Shown: positions 55,406 to 63,770, numbered from the stretch's first letter. The stretch: 64,000 nucleotides of DNA from VRUE01 sp963747765 (GCA_963747765.1 CAVVGH010000008.1:186001-250000); one strand, 5' to 3'. Numbers and translations: made by a program. The notes: generated by a model from the letters alone, not told the origin.

Positions 55406-56769
55406 TCCGACACCTCAATGAGAGCACGCAGGCCGCCCTCGCTGCGGTTGGCGAGCGTCACGTCGCCGCCCCACTGCCTGGTCAGCTCGCGGGCGATCGG
55501 CAGCCCGAGTCCCGTCCCGCTGGGCCCGCGACGACCGGCGCTGCCCCGGCTGAACCGCTCGAACACCGTCTCCACCTCGCCGGGCTCGAGGCCCGGGCCC
55601 TGGTCGAGGATCTCCAGCCGCCCGGGCTTCGCGGCGACCGTCACCGCGGAGCCGGAGGGCGAGTAGCGCAGCGCGTTCTCGAGCAGCGCGTCGATCGAAC
55701 GGTCGAGGTCGGGCGCGGCGCACCAGGCGCCGTTCGCGCCCCCCTCACCACGGGCCTTGAGATCTATGCCGCGGTTCTGCGCGGTGCGCTGCCAGCGCTC
55801 CGCCGCCCGCCTCGCCGCGTCGCCCAGGTCGACCCGTTCGCCGGGCAGCTCGTGCTCACCGGCGCGGCTCAGGATCAGCAGCTCCTCGACGATCAGCGAG
55901 AGCCGGTCGATCTCCCGCATCGCGGCGCTCACCTCCTCCTCCGTCGGATCACCGCCGAGGCGCTGTCCGAGCACCTCCAGCCGCAGGCGCAGTCCGGTGA
56001 GCGGCGTTCGCAACTGGTGGGAGGCGTCCGCGACGAAATCCTGTTGCGCGCGAAGCAGGCGCCTGATCCGCTGCGTCATCTCGTTGAAGGTCTGTGCAAG
56101 CGAGCGCTGCTCGGCGCTGCCCTCCACCCTCACGGTGGTCGCCAGGTCGCCAGCCGCCACCTGCCGCGCGGCGCGGTCAAGGCGACGGATCGGCAGGGCG
56201 ATCTGCCGCGCGATCAGGGCCCCGGCGGCCAGTGCGAGCAGCAGCACGACGCCACCCAGGGCGGCGAGGTTGAGGATCGAGGTGCGCACGGCGCGGTTGA
56301 CCGCCGCAACACTCTGGGTGATGCGCACCGCACCGCCGGTGCGGCCGTGCTCAAGGACCGGCACCGCGGTGGCCAGGAGCTCGGTTCCAAGCGTTTCGCT
56401 GTTGCGGGTGATCTGCTCGCTGCTGCCGTTTTGCAGCGCGGCGCGCACCTCCGGCCGGCTTGCGTAGCTGCGGCCGGCGGGGGTGCCGGTGGAGTCCGCA
56501 AGCAGGCGGCCGCGGCGGTTGACGACGATCACCCTGCCCCGGACGCTCTCCGCGGAGATCTTCACGAGGCGCTCCAGGCTCGCGTGCTGGGTGGGGTCGA
56601 GCAGCTCGGCGGCGCTTGCCGCAACGACCTCGGCCTGGCTGCGCGCCTGGCTGCGCACCTCGGAGTCGACCCGGTCGCGAAGGCTCACGGCGAGCGGGAT
56701 ACCGATGGCGATCAGGGCCAGCAGCAGAACGTAGGCCAGCGCCAGCAGGAGGGTTGCCCGGAGGGTTAT
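55402..56769 (-). CDS. Sensor histidine kinase, possible ATA start
   Basis: This 455-residue protein has two membrane helices (about 6-28 and 167-188) enclosing an extracytoplasmic sensor domain, then HAMP, the phospho-acceptor His251 in ADASHQLRTPLTGL and the ATPase boxes IDALLENALRYSPSG, EILDQGPGLEPGEV and GTGLGLPIARELTRQWGG. The expected start, ITLRATLLLALAYVLL, falls on ATA at 56769, which overlaps the regulator's TAA stop as ATAA. The next in-frame GTG would remove most of helix 1. An ATG to ATA change would leave the regulator's stop intact. Start codon therefore uncertain. Confidence 0.88.
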   Translation of the reverse strand: MTLRATLLLALAYVLLLALIAIGIPLAVSLRDRVDSEVRSQARSQAEVVAASAAELLDPTQHASLERLVKISAESVRGRVIVVNRRGRLLADSTGTPAGRSYASRPEVRAALQNGSSEQITRNSETLGTELLATAVPVLEHGRTGGAVRITQSVAAVNRAVRTSILNLAALGGVVLLLALAAGALIARQIALPIRRLDRAARQVAAGDLATTVRVEGSAEQRSLAQTFNEMTQRIRRLLRAQQDFVADASHQLRTPLTGLRLRLEVLGQRLGGDPTEEEVSAAMREIDRLSLIVEELLILSRAGEHELPGERVDLGDAARRAAERWQRTAQNRGIDLKARGEGGANGAWCAAPDLDRSIDALLENALRYSPSGSAVTVAAKPGRLEILDQGPGLEPGEVETVFERFSRGSAGRRGPSGTGLGLPIARELTRQWGGDVTLANRSEGGLRALIEVSE

Positions 56770-57485
56770 GGGGCCTTGCCCTCCGGCGCGGCGAAGCGGA
56801 AGCCGACCCCCCTGACGGTTTCGATGTAGGCGGGGTCGTTGGGGTTGTCGCCCAGTTTGCGCCGCAGCCAGCCGATGTGGACGTCGAGCGTCTTGGTCGA
56901 GCCGAACCAGTTCACGTCCCAAACCCGCGACATGAGGTCCTCTCGCTTCACCACATGCCCCGCGTGCCGCAGCAGCTCGGCGAGCAGGTCGAACTCCTTG
57001 CGTGAGAGGTCGAGCGGGGTGCCGCGCAGGCGGGCGGTGCGCGCCGCCGGATCGAGCTCCACGTCGCCAACGGCGATCGGCTCCTCGGAGGCGCGGTGGC
57101 GCCCGGCGCTGCGGCGCAGCACGGCGCGGATCCGCGAGATCACCTCGGCGGCGCTGAACGGCTTCACCACGTAGTCGTCGGCGCCCAGCTCCAGGCCGAC
57201 GATCTTGTCCATCTCGGTGCCCCGCGCGGTCAGCATCACGATCGGGACGTCGGACTGCCGGCGCAGCTCGCGGCAGACATCGCGCCCGTCGCCGTCTGGG
57301 AGGGAGAGGTCGAGCATGACCAGGTCCGGCTCGGCCCGCTCGGCCAGCTCCAGCGCCCCCGCGGCGGTGCGGGTCAGCATCGGCTCGAAGCCCGCTCGGC
57401 GCAGCGCCTCCGCGAACGGCTCCGAGATCGAGACCTCGTCCTCGACGACGAGGATCCGCCCGCCGGGCGCCTGCTGGGATTTCAT
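56766..57485 (-). CDS. OmpR/PhoB-family response regulator
   Basis: This 239-residue protein has an N-terminal receiver with phospho-acceptor Asp59 (VMLDLSLPDGDG), acidic pocket VVEDE and Lys in VVKPFS. The C-terminal winged helix reads LSRKEFDLLAELLRHAGHVVKREDLM then TLDVHIGWLRRKLGD and ETVRGVGFRF. ATG 57485 gives the normal N-terminus. It heads the operon with the kinase and small tail protein, divergent from the redox cluster it may control. Confidence 0.93.
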   Translation of the reverse strand: MKSQQAPGGRILVVEDEVSISEPFAEALRRAGFEPMLTRTAAGALELAERAEPDLVMLDLSLPDGDGRDVCRELRRQSDVPIVMLTARGTEMDKIVGLELGADDYVVKPFSAAEVISRIRAVLRRSAGRHRASEEPIAVGDVELDPAARTARLRGTPLDLSRKEFDLLAELLRHAGHVVKREDLMSRVWDVNWFGSTKTLDVHIGWLRRKLGDNPNDPAYIETVRGVGFRFAAPEGKAP

Positions 57486-57624
57486 GCGGCAACTGTAACG
57501 GCGGGTCGCGGCCCCACACATCGGGCGCACAGAGGTTTTGCCATCCCTTTACCGGCGGCTAGGCAGCGCTTACAGGGGCGACTCCCACAATGCCGTGACA
57601 ACTTCGGCCAGGAGGTCATCAGTC

Positions 57625-58092
57625 GTGAAGAGCATGAAGACGCGAATCGCAGCGGGCGCAACGATCCTCGGCCTGGGAGGGCTCACGGGCCTGGCCCTGA
57701 GCGCCGGGCAGCACAACGCGTCGCCGCCCGTAGCTACGAAGCCCCTGATCCGCACCAAGGTGATCCGGCGGACGATTCACGTCACCAAGCACGCCAAGCC
57801 GAAGCACCCGGTGGGCGCTTCGCCCGGAGTCGCCTCTTCCGGTGGCGGCTCGACGGGCTCGGTCAGCGCCACGACGGGATCGTCGTCGGTCGGATCGTCG
57901 GCCTCCTACGAAGCCCCGATCACGACCTCCACGAGCGGTGCGTCGGCCGCGCCCGGCTCGAGCTCCGAACCCGTCGTGACCGCGACGAGTGGTGCAGCCG
58001 GCGGCGGCAGCGCACCGGTGACGACCGCGACGAGCGGTGGCGGCGGTGGCGGCGGCGAGGGCGAGCACGAGAGCGAGGGCGCAGATGACTGA
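57625..58092 (+). CDS. Secreted or anchored Ser/Thr/Gly-rich small protein
   Basis: This 155-residue protein has a basic N-terminus, a hydrophobic segment (about 10-27), a Lys/His-rich region (TKVIRRTIHVTKHAKPKHP) and a long Ser/Thr/Gly/Ala-rich part with repeats of the form TSGA(S/A). The tail is GEGEHESEGADD. No family recognised. AGGAGG precedes GTG 57625. It is the first gene of the ApbE/ferric-reductase cluster, divergent from the two-component system. Confidence 0.7.
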   Translation: MKSMKTRIAAGATILGLGGLTGLALSAGQHNASPPVATKPLIRTKVIRRTIHVTKHAKPKHPVGASPGVASSGGGSTGSVSATTGSSSVGSSASYEAPITTSTSGASAAPGSSSEPVVTATSGAAGGGSAPVTTATSGGGGGGGEGEHESEGADD

Positions 58093-58411
58093 GCGCCCAC
58101 AGAAAGAGCGTCAGCGGGTGCGGCGGCCCAGCTTCGCCCCGGTCTTCTGGGGATCGGTTGCCCTCTTCGGGGTCCTGTTCGCACTGCTCGTCTACCAGCT
58201 GGGCAGCGGTAACGATCCCTCGCTCGGCGCCGCGGCGGGCGGCACGGCCTCCCGGCCGGTCCTCGTCCGCAAGGTCGTCAAGCGACGCATCGTCACCACG
58301 GTCGTCCCCACCCCGGGCGCCTCCAGCGTCAGCAGCGGGCCGATCACGACCAGCTCCGCGCCGGTCGTCTCCTCGTCCGGCTCAGCCCCGGTGACCACGA
58401 GCGCATCATGA
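58085..58411 (+). CDS. Small single-helix membrane protein, Ser/Thr-rich exterior
   Basis: This 108-residue protein has a basic cytoplasmic start, one membrane helix (about 21-40) and an outer part rich in Ser, Thr and Val (TSSAPVVSSSGSAPVTTSAS). Its KVVKRRIVTTVVP segment resembles KVIRRTIHVTKH in the preceding protein, so the two may be paralogues. It overlaps the upstream gene by 8 bp and apbE by 4 bp. Confidence 0.7.
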   Translation: MTERPQKERQRVRRPSFAPVFWGSVALFGVLFALLVYQLGSGNDPSLGAAAGGTASRPVLVRKVVKRRIVTTVVPTPGASSVSSGPITTSSAPVVSSSGSAPVTTSAS

Positions 58412-59394
58412 GCGAGCACGACGTCCTCTTCGACGCGATGGGCTCCCACGTGCGCTTCCTGATCGGCGAGCCGGGTGCGGGCATGGCGCCGGCCCCGGCC
58501 GCCGCAGAGCGGGCTCGGCAGTTCGTGGTGGAGTTCGACGCGAAGCTCTCCCGCTTCAAACTGGACAGCGAGCTGTGCGCGCTGAATGCGGACTCCCGCC
58601 TGTCCGTCCCCGCCTCCGACCTGCTGCGCAAGGCCGTGAAAGCGGGTCTTGCGGCGGCCGAGCGGAGCGGTGGCCTCGTGGACCCGACCCTGGCCGACGA
58701 GATCGAGGCCGCGGGCTACGTCGGCTCGCGCGCCGGGGTCTCCGCCGCGCCGCTCGGCGCCGCGCTGGCCGAGGCTCCGCCCCGCCGGGCGGCCAGCCCC
58801 AGTCCGGAGGCGCGCTGGCGGCGGTTCGAGGTGGACGACGAGGCGGGGAGCATCTCCCGCCCACCCGGCGTCCGCTTCGACACCGGCGGCGCCGGCAAGG
58901 GCCTGGCCGCCGACCTGATCGCCGCCCAGCTGCGTGGCTACTCGCGCTTCATCGTCGACTGCGGTGGCGACATCCGGATCGGCGGGCCCGACGCGCTGGT
59001 GCGTCCCTACGAGGTGTTCGTGGAACATCCCCTGACGGGCGAGCGCGCCCATGTGCTGCGGCTCGGCACGGGCGCGGTCGCGACCTCCGGCCTCAACGTG
59101 AGAATCTGGCGCGGCGCAGACGGCCGCTACGTGCACCACCTGTTGGATCCCTCGACAGGTGAGCCGGCCTGGACGGGCCTGATCGGCGTCACGGCCCTGG
59201 GCGACACCGCGGTGGAAGCCGAGACCCTCTCCAAGGCCGCGCTTCTCTCCGGCCCGGAGGCGGGTCGCGAGATCCTCGCCGAGCGCGGCGGCCTGCTCGT
59301 CCACGACAGCGGCGAGGTCGAGCGGGTCGGCCCGCTCAGCGTCAAACCCCGGATCCGCTTGCCGGAGCCGGGAGCGAGGTGGTCGGCGACATGA
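58408..59394 (+). CDS. apbE: FAD:protein FMN transferase
   Basis: This 328-residue ApbE protein attaches FMN covalently to Thr/Ser of target redox proteins outside the cytoplasm. Motifs: DAMGSHVRFLI, FDTGGAGKGLAADLIAAQL, IVDCGGDIRIGG and the Mg site DTAVEAETLSKAALL. It has no clear signal peptide. Its target is not obvious: no FMN-binding (NqrC/RnfG-like) domain protein is encoded nearby, although the two small Ser/Thr-rich proteins upstream are in the same operon. Confidence 0.93.
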   Translation: MSEHDVLFDAMGSHVRFLIGEPGAGMAPAPAAAERARQFVVEFDAKLSRFKLDSELCALNADSRLSVPASDLLRKAVKAGLAAAERSGGLVDPTLADEIEAAGYVGSRAGVSAAPLGAALAEAPPRRAASPSPEARWRRFEVDDEAGSISRPPGVRFDTGGAGKGLAADLIAAQLRGYSRFIVDCGGDIRIGGPDALVRPYEVFVEHPLTGERAHVLRLGTGAVATSGLNVRIWRGADGRYVHHLLDPSTGEPAWTGLIGVTALGDTAVEAETLSKAALLSGPEAGREILAERGGLLVHDSGEVERVGPLSVKPRIRLPEPGARWSAT

Positions 59395-60116
59395 GCGCGG
59401 CGGTCGCGGCCAGCGCCGTGTCGACGACGCTGGAAACCCACGGCTGGTGGCTGGCAAGCCGGGCCTCGGGCCTGGTTGCGCTGGTGCTGGTCACGATCTC
59501 GATCGGCATCGGCCTGGCGATGGCGGGCAAGGTCATGCGCCGTCCGGGCCTCTCCCGCAAGCTGCTCGCGATCCACGAGCACACGGCGCTCGCCGGCCTC
59601 GTCGCGATCGCCGTCCATGGCATCACCCTGCTCGGCGATCCCTGGTTGCATCCGGGCGTCGCCGGAATCACCGTTCCCTTCGCGATCGGCTACCGGCCGC
59701 TCGCCGTCGCGCTGGGCATCGCCGGCGGCTATGCGGCTGCTCTGCTCGGGCTCAGCTACTACCTGCGCAAGCGGATCGGCGCGCGGCTCTGGCGCAAGGC
59801 CCACCGGGGGACGGTGATCGTCTACGTGCTCGGCCTGACCCACGCGTTCACCGCGGGCACCGACGCCTCGACCGTCTGGTTCCGGTGGTGGGTGCTGATG
59901 ACCGCCCCCGTCATCGCCGGGCTCTTCATCCACCGGGTGCTCTCCGGCGCCACCAAGAAGGCGAAAGCCACCAGGGCCGAGCGCGTCCCCGGTGGCGCCC
60001 GGGAGCGCCGCGGGGGCGGCGAGCTTCCACCGGCGACGCGACGCGAGCTTCCACCGGCAACGCGACGCGAGCGCGCGCCGCACATTCGACCAATTCCGGC
60101 AACCGAGGAGGCATGA
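59391..60116 (+). CDS. Ferric-reductase-like transmembrane haem protein
   Basis: This 241-residue protein has about six hydrophobic helices, with paired His in KLLAIHEHTALAGLVAIAVHGI and HRGTVIVYVLGLTHAF, spaced like the two b-haem ligands of ferric-reductase/NOX-type membrane domains. The C-terminus is a basic, repetitive tail (two ELPPATRR copies). It could pass electrons across the membrane from the ferredoxin partners to an outside flavoprotein. It overlaps genes on both sides by ATGA. Confidence 0.87.
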   Translation: MSAAVAASAVSTTLETHGWWLASRASGLVALVLVTISIGIGLAMAGKVMRRPGLSRKLLAIHEHTALAGLVAIAVHGITLLGDPWLHPGVAGITVPFAIGYRPLAVALGIAGGYAAALLGLSYYLRKRIGARLWRKAHRGTVIVYVLGLTHAFTAGTDASTVWFRWWVLMTAPVIAGLFIHRVLSGATKKAKATRAERVPGGARERRGGGELPPATRRELPPATRRERAPHIRPIPATEEA

Positions 60117-61315
60117 TGGAGGACAAAGGAGTTCTGATCGTGGGAGGCGGGCTTGCGGCGCAGCGCTGCGCGGAGGCGCTGCGGCGGCGCGGCTACGACG
60201 GCCCAGTGCGGATGGTCTGTGCCGAGCCCGAGCCGCCCTACGATCGCCCACCGCTCTCCAAGGAGCTGTTGGCTGGAGAGGCGGGTGAGGAGGAGCTGGC
60301 CTACCGGCCGGCCTGGTGGTACGAGGAGAAGCGGGTCGAGCTGCTGCTCGGCACCCGCGCCGTGGCGCTCGACCCGGCCGCCCGGCGGCTACGCGTCGAC
60401 TCCGGCGCCGAGCTGCCCTACGAGAAGCTGCTGATCGCCACGGGTGGCGCCGCCCGGGAGCTGCCGTTCCTGGCCGGCTATGAGAACGTCCACTCGCTGC
60501 GCACGCTTGCCGACGCGCGCCGGCTGCGCTGTGAGCTGACCGCGGGCGCCCGCCTGGCGATCGTCGGTGCCGGCTTCATCGGTCAGGAGGTGGCCGCCAC
60601 CGCGCGCCGCCTGGGCGCCGAGGTGACGATGATCGAGGCGCTCGAGACGCCTCTGGCTCCGATCCTCGGCGAGCAGGTCGGCGCCTGGTTCGCCGAGCTG
60701 CACCGCGCCGAGGGCGTCCGCGTCATGGCCAGCGTAAAGCTGGAGGGCGCCCGCGGCGCCGGCCGGGTGGAGGAGCTGATCCTCGCCGGCGGCGAGCGGC
60801 TGGCCTGCGACGCCGTCGTGGTCGGGGTCGGCACCGTGCCGGCGACCGGATGGCTACGCGGCAGCGGTCTCGAGGCGGAGGGCGTTCGGACCGACACCGC
60901 GGGACGCACCCGGGTGCCGGGGGTCTTCGCGGCCGGCGATGCGTCGGTCCCGTTCGACCCGCGCTTCGGCATCCACGCCCGCACCGAGCACTGGGACGCC
61001 GCGGCGTGGCAGGGCGCGGCGGTGGCCACCGCGATGCTCGGGGACTACCCGGGCACGCCGCCCCTGCCCAGCTTCTGGAGCGACCAGTACGGGCTGCGGA
61101 TCCAGTACGTGGGACATGCCCATCGGGCCGACGGCGTGGTCCTCGAGGGCGATCCCGCGACGCGCGACTTCCAGGCCGTCTTCAGCCGCGGCGGCGTCCC
61201 CGTCGCCGGTCTGGCGGTCGGCCGCCCGCGGGCGATCCCCGCACTGCGGAAGCAGATCGAGCGGGGGCATGGCCCGCTCACCGAAGACAACGACAGAAAG
61301 GAGGAGGCAGCATGA
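60113..61315 (+). CDS. NAD(P)H-dependent ferredoxin/rubredoxin reductase-type flavoprotein
   Basis: This 400-residue protein has the FAD motif LIVGGGLAAQRCAEALR, the PYDRPPLSKELL segment of bacterial ferredoxin reductases, the NAD(P) motif LAIVGAGFIGQEVAATARRLG, and GVFAAGDAS followed by EHWDAAAWQGAA. It reduces a small iron-sulfur partner. The start is ATG 60113 or 60116; GAGGAGG precedes both. The ferredoxin gene overlaps its stop. Confidence 0.9.
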   Translation: MMEDKGVLIVGGGLAAQRCAEALRRRGYDGPVRMVCAEPEPPYDRPPLSKELLAGEAGEEELAYRPAWWYEEKRVELLLGTRAVALDPAARRLRVDSGAELPYEKLLIATGGAARELPFLAGYENVHSLRTLADARRLRCELTAGARLAIVGAGFIGQEVAATARRLGAEVTMIEALETPLAPILGEQVGAWFAELHRAEGVRVMASVKLEGARGAGRVEELILAGGERLACDAVVVGVGTVPATGWLRGSGLEAEGVRTDTAGRTRVPGVFAAGDASVPFDPRFGIHARTEHWDAAAWQGAAVATAMLGDYPGTPPLPSFWSDQYGLRIQYVGHAHRADGVVLEGDPATRDFQAVFSRGGVPVAGLAVGRPRAIPALRKQIERGHGPLTEDNDRKEEAA

Positions 61316-61518
61316 GCTACGTCGCCAAGATAGATCCCAACGAGTGCAGCGCCCACGGCGATTGCGTCGACATCGCCCCCCAGGTCTTCGAGCTGGGGGA
61401 CACCGCGGTGGTGATCGGCAACGGCTCCGACGACCTGATCCTGGAAGCCGCCGAGGCCTGCCCGGCGGTGGCGATCTCGGTCGTCGACAGCGAGACCGGC
61501 GAGACGATCTTTCCGTAG
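61312..61518 (+). CDS. [3Fe-4S]-type ferredoxin
   Basis: This 68-residue acidic ferredoxin has Cys12, Cys18 and Cys50 (ECSAHGDC ... ACPA), with His15 at the position of the missing fourth ligand, typical of actinobacterial single-cluster ferredoxins that serve cytochrome P450s and other oxidoreductases. Its ATG overlaps the reductase stop; GGAGGAGG lies just before. It is the last gene of the redox operon. Confidence 0.93.
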   Translation: MSYVAKIDPNECSAHGDCVDIAPQVFELGDTAVVIGNGSDDLILEAAEACPAVAISVVDSETGETIFP

Positions 61519-61557
61519 GACACTGCTGCTCACCGCCTCGCTCAAGCCCCCCAACCG

Positions 61558-61677
61558 CTCCGTTCGCTCATTTGTACCGCTCTGCGACACAAAGCAGCGA
61601 ACGGAGTCTCGCCCGGGCAGATTCCAGCCGCTCCGTTCGTCATTTGTACCGCTCTGCGACACAAAGAGCGAACGGAG
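61558..61677. repeat. Family A repeats, inverted, 2 copies (61558-61606, 61631-61677)
   Basis: Only array in the window on the opposite strand. The first copy is two bases longer (GCTCATTTGT / ACAAAGCAGCG), the second standard. Starts are 73 bp apart. Confidence 0.9.
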
Positions 61678-61748
61678 CTCGTGTCCGCTGCGTTCAGGCC
61701 ACATCTCGCGAAACGACGCCCGTAGCCCCTGACCGCGTGGGCCCTGCG

Positions 61749-61806
61749 GCCCCCTCCCCGTTTGCCCTCCACACCTGCAAGTAGGAGGGCAAACAGGGGA
61801 GGGGCT
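61749..61806. repeat. Family B palindrome, copy 6 (inverted module)
   Basis: Arms GCCCCCTCCCCGTTTGCCC and near complement around loop ACACCTGCAAGTA. Seen from its TCGTCAATCGACGA flank (right side here), the loop orientation equals that of copies 3 and 4. Confidence 0.88.
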
Positions 61807-61971
61807 GTCTCTCTCATCGTCAATCGACGAAGTGTTTGCTTCGGGTTGGCAAGACCCATTGCGAACACCCCGTTCAGGAATTTCGACGATCAATCAACGA
61901 GGGCGTCCTTTCGCGTCCCCGGGGCCATTTCCGCGCCCAGCGTGCTGCCTGAGCGAGCCGGTAACCAGGTG

Positions 61972-62589
61972 CTATGCCGAGCGGACCAGCTCCACCACCT
62001 GGTTCGGCGCGGTGCGCGTCGAACCCGCGTCAAAGGGCGGCTCCGGGGCGTACTCGATCCCCAGCTGGATCGCCTGCGCAACCTCGGCACTTGCGAGGTG
62101 AGCGGCGAGCGTCAGCGCCATGTCGATCCCGGCGGAGACTCCCGCGGCGGTGATCAGCTTGCCCTGCTCGGCCACGCGTCGTTCCACCGGGCGGGCGCCG
62201 AAGCGACTGAGCGTCTCCAGCTCGCGCCAGTGAGTCGTTGCCTCGACACCGTCGAGGACGCCGGCAGCGGCCAGCAGCAGAGACCCGGTGCAGACCGAGG
62301 TCGTCCAGCTCGAGCGGGTGTGGGCGTGCCGGATCCAGTCGAGGATCTCGCCGCCGGCCATCAGGTCTCGCGTGCCGGGCCCACCGGGTACCAGGAGCAC
62401 GTCGGGCTCCGGGGAGTCCGCCAGGCTCGCCTCGGCAACGATCGCGAGCATCCGGGTGTCAGTGCGCACGGGGCCGGGCTCGGAGGCGACGAATCTCACC
62501 GTGGCGCCCGGGACGCGCGAGAGCACCTCGTAGGGCCCGACCGCGTCGAGAGCGGTGAAGCGGTCGAACAGCGGGATTGCGATTTCCAT
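61972..62589 (-). CDS. DJ-1/PfpI-family protein (isonitrile hydratase-like)
   Basis: This 205-residue single-domain protein has LFDRFTALDAVGPYEVL at the start, VPGGPGTRDL and the nucleophile Cys in TSVCTGSLLLAAAGVLDG, followed by THWRELETL. This pattern matches isonitrile-hydratase-like members. GAGGAGG precedes the ATG. It lies 14 bp behind the GlxA-type regulator whose N-terminal domain is homologous, so the regulator may respond to the same ligand. Confidence 0.87.
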   Translation of the reverse strand: MEIAIPLFDRFTALDAVGPYEVLSRVPGATVRFVASEPGPVRTDTRMLAIVAEASLADSPEPDVLLVPGGPGTRDLMAGGEILDWIRHAHTRSSWTTSVCTGSLLLAAAGVLDGVEATTHWRELETLSRFGARPVERRVAEQGKLITAAGVSAGIDMALTLAAHLASAEVAQAIQLGIEYAPEPPFDAGSTRTAPNQVVELVRSA

Positions 62590-62603
62590 CCGGTCCTCCT
62601 CTA

Positions 62604-63587
62604 TCAGGCGGCCTTCAGGGCGGGCCTGAAGCGCTCGCGGTATTGACTGGGGCTGGTGCCGACGCGCCGCTGGAACGCCCGTCGCAGCGTCTCCACGGTG
62701 CCGAAGCCGCAATCGACCGCCACGACGTCGATCGGCAGGTCGCTCGACTCCAACCGGCTGCGCGCGAGTTCCACGCGCAGTCGCTCGATGTAGGCGGCGG
62801 GCGTTGTCCCCAGCTCGCGGCGGAAGGCGCGGGCGAAGTTCCGCGGGCTCATCGAGGCGCGCTCGGCAAGCGCCGCCACCGACAGATCCTTGTCCAGGTG
62901 ACCGGGGATCCAATCCTGGAGCGCCCGCAGGGCCGGGCGGTCGGCGGCGGGACCGTCGAGCGCGCCGCTGAACTGCGCCTGGTCTCCCGGCCGCCTCAGG
63001 AACAGCACCAGCCAGCGCGCGACCTGCCGGGCGACTTCCGGGTCGAGGTCCTCCTCGACCAGGGCGAGGGCGAGGTCGATGCCGGCCGTCACCCCCGCCG
63101 AGGTGGCCACATTGCCGTCGCGCACGAAGATCGGATTGGGCTCGACGACGACCTCGCGGTGGCGCCGCGCGAGCTCATCGCAAGCGGCCCAGTGCGTGGT
63201 CGCCCGCCGCCCGTCGAGCAGGCCCGCCTTGGCGAGCAGGAACGCTCCCGTGCAGACCGAGCACACACGCCGCGAGCGAGCGGCCGCGCGGGCCAGCCAG
63301 TGGACCAGCGGGCGGTCGTCAAGCGCTGCGCTGACGCCGTCGCCGCCGGCAACGATCAGCGTGTCGAGCGGGCCGCGAACCGCGGCGGTGCCGTGGTCGG
63401 GCAGCACGCGGACGCCACTCGAGGTCTCGAGCGGCCCCGTCTCCCGGGCGACCAGCTCGATCTCATACGCGCCGCCTCCGGCGAGGCGGTCCGCGGCGGA
63501 GAAGACCTCGATCGGGCCAAAGACGTCGATCGCCTGCACGCCCGGAAAGGCCAGCACGGTGATTCGGCGAGCATCCATGCGGGACAT
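62604..63587 (-). CDS. GlxA-type transcriptional regulator (DJ-1/PfpI domain plus AraC HTH)
   Basis: This 327-residue protein has an N-terminal DJ-1/PfpI domain (VLAFPGVQAIDVFGPIEVF, VCSVCTGAFLLAKAGLLDG) that serves as a sensor, and a C-terminal AraC/XylS double helix-turn-helix (LSVAALAERASMSPRNFARAFRRELGTTPAAYIERLRVE, then VAVDCGFGTVETLRRAFQRRVGTSPSQYRERF). It probably activates the adjacent DJ-1 gene. ATG 63587 or 63578 is the likely start; earlier codons lack conservation. Confidence 0.9.
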   Translation of the reverse strand: MSRMDARRITVLAFPGVQAIDVFGPIEVFSAADRLAGGGAYEIELVARETGPLETSSGVRVLPDHGTAAVRGPLDTLIVAGGDGVSAALDDRPLVHWLARAAARSRRVCSVCTGAFLLAKAGLLDGRRATTHWAACDELARRHREVVVEPNPIFVRDGNVATSAGVTAGIDLALALVEEDLDPEVARQVARWLVLFLRRPGDQAQFSGALDGPAADRPALRALQDWIPGHLDKDLSVAALAERASMSPRNFARAFRRELGTTPAAYIERLRVELARSRLESSDLPIDVVAVDCGFGTVETLRRAFQRRVGTSPSQYRERFRPALKAA

Positions 63588-63770
63588 TGTCGATCCCCAT
63601 GGCTTTGGCAGCAAGGACAAGTGCCGGACGATTTCTGCCACCCGCCGTGCTAAATATGAGCATCGCCTAACAATTCGCTAAGCTGTCGCGAACGTTTTGG
63701 GGTGGGCGGGGAGTTGCGTGCCCGGCGGTGCGCAGGAGTCACCCTCTAGCCAGAGAAGGAGCCTCGGGGC

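Larger units (their letters stand above)
61519..61971. other. Gene-free interval between convergent genes, inverted A-B module
   Basis: About 450 bp. Read on the minus strand it is family B, the conserved linker (gggcgtcgtttcgcgagatg) and two family A repeats, the same order as elsewhere but reversed as a block. The rest (61830-61971) shows no signal I can name. Confidence 0.75.

Noticed and set aside
55059..55427. Three overlapping minus-strand frames at the end of the two-component operon
   Set aside because: Only the 55067-55405 frame has a coherent membrane helix and an ATGA overlap with the kinase; the others are Arg/Gly-rich shadows.
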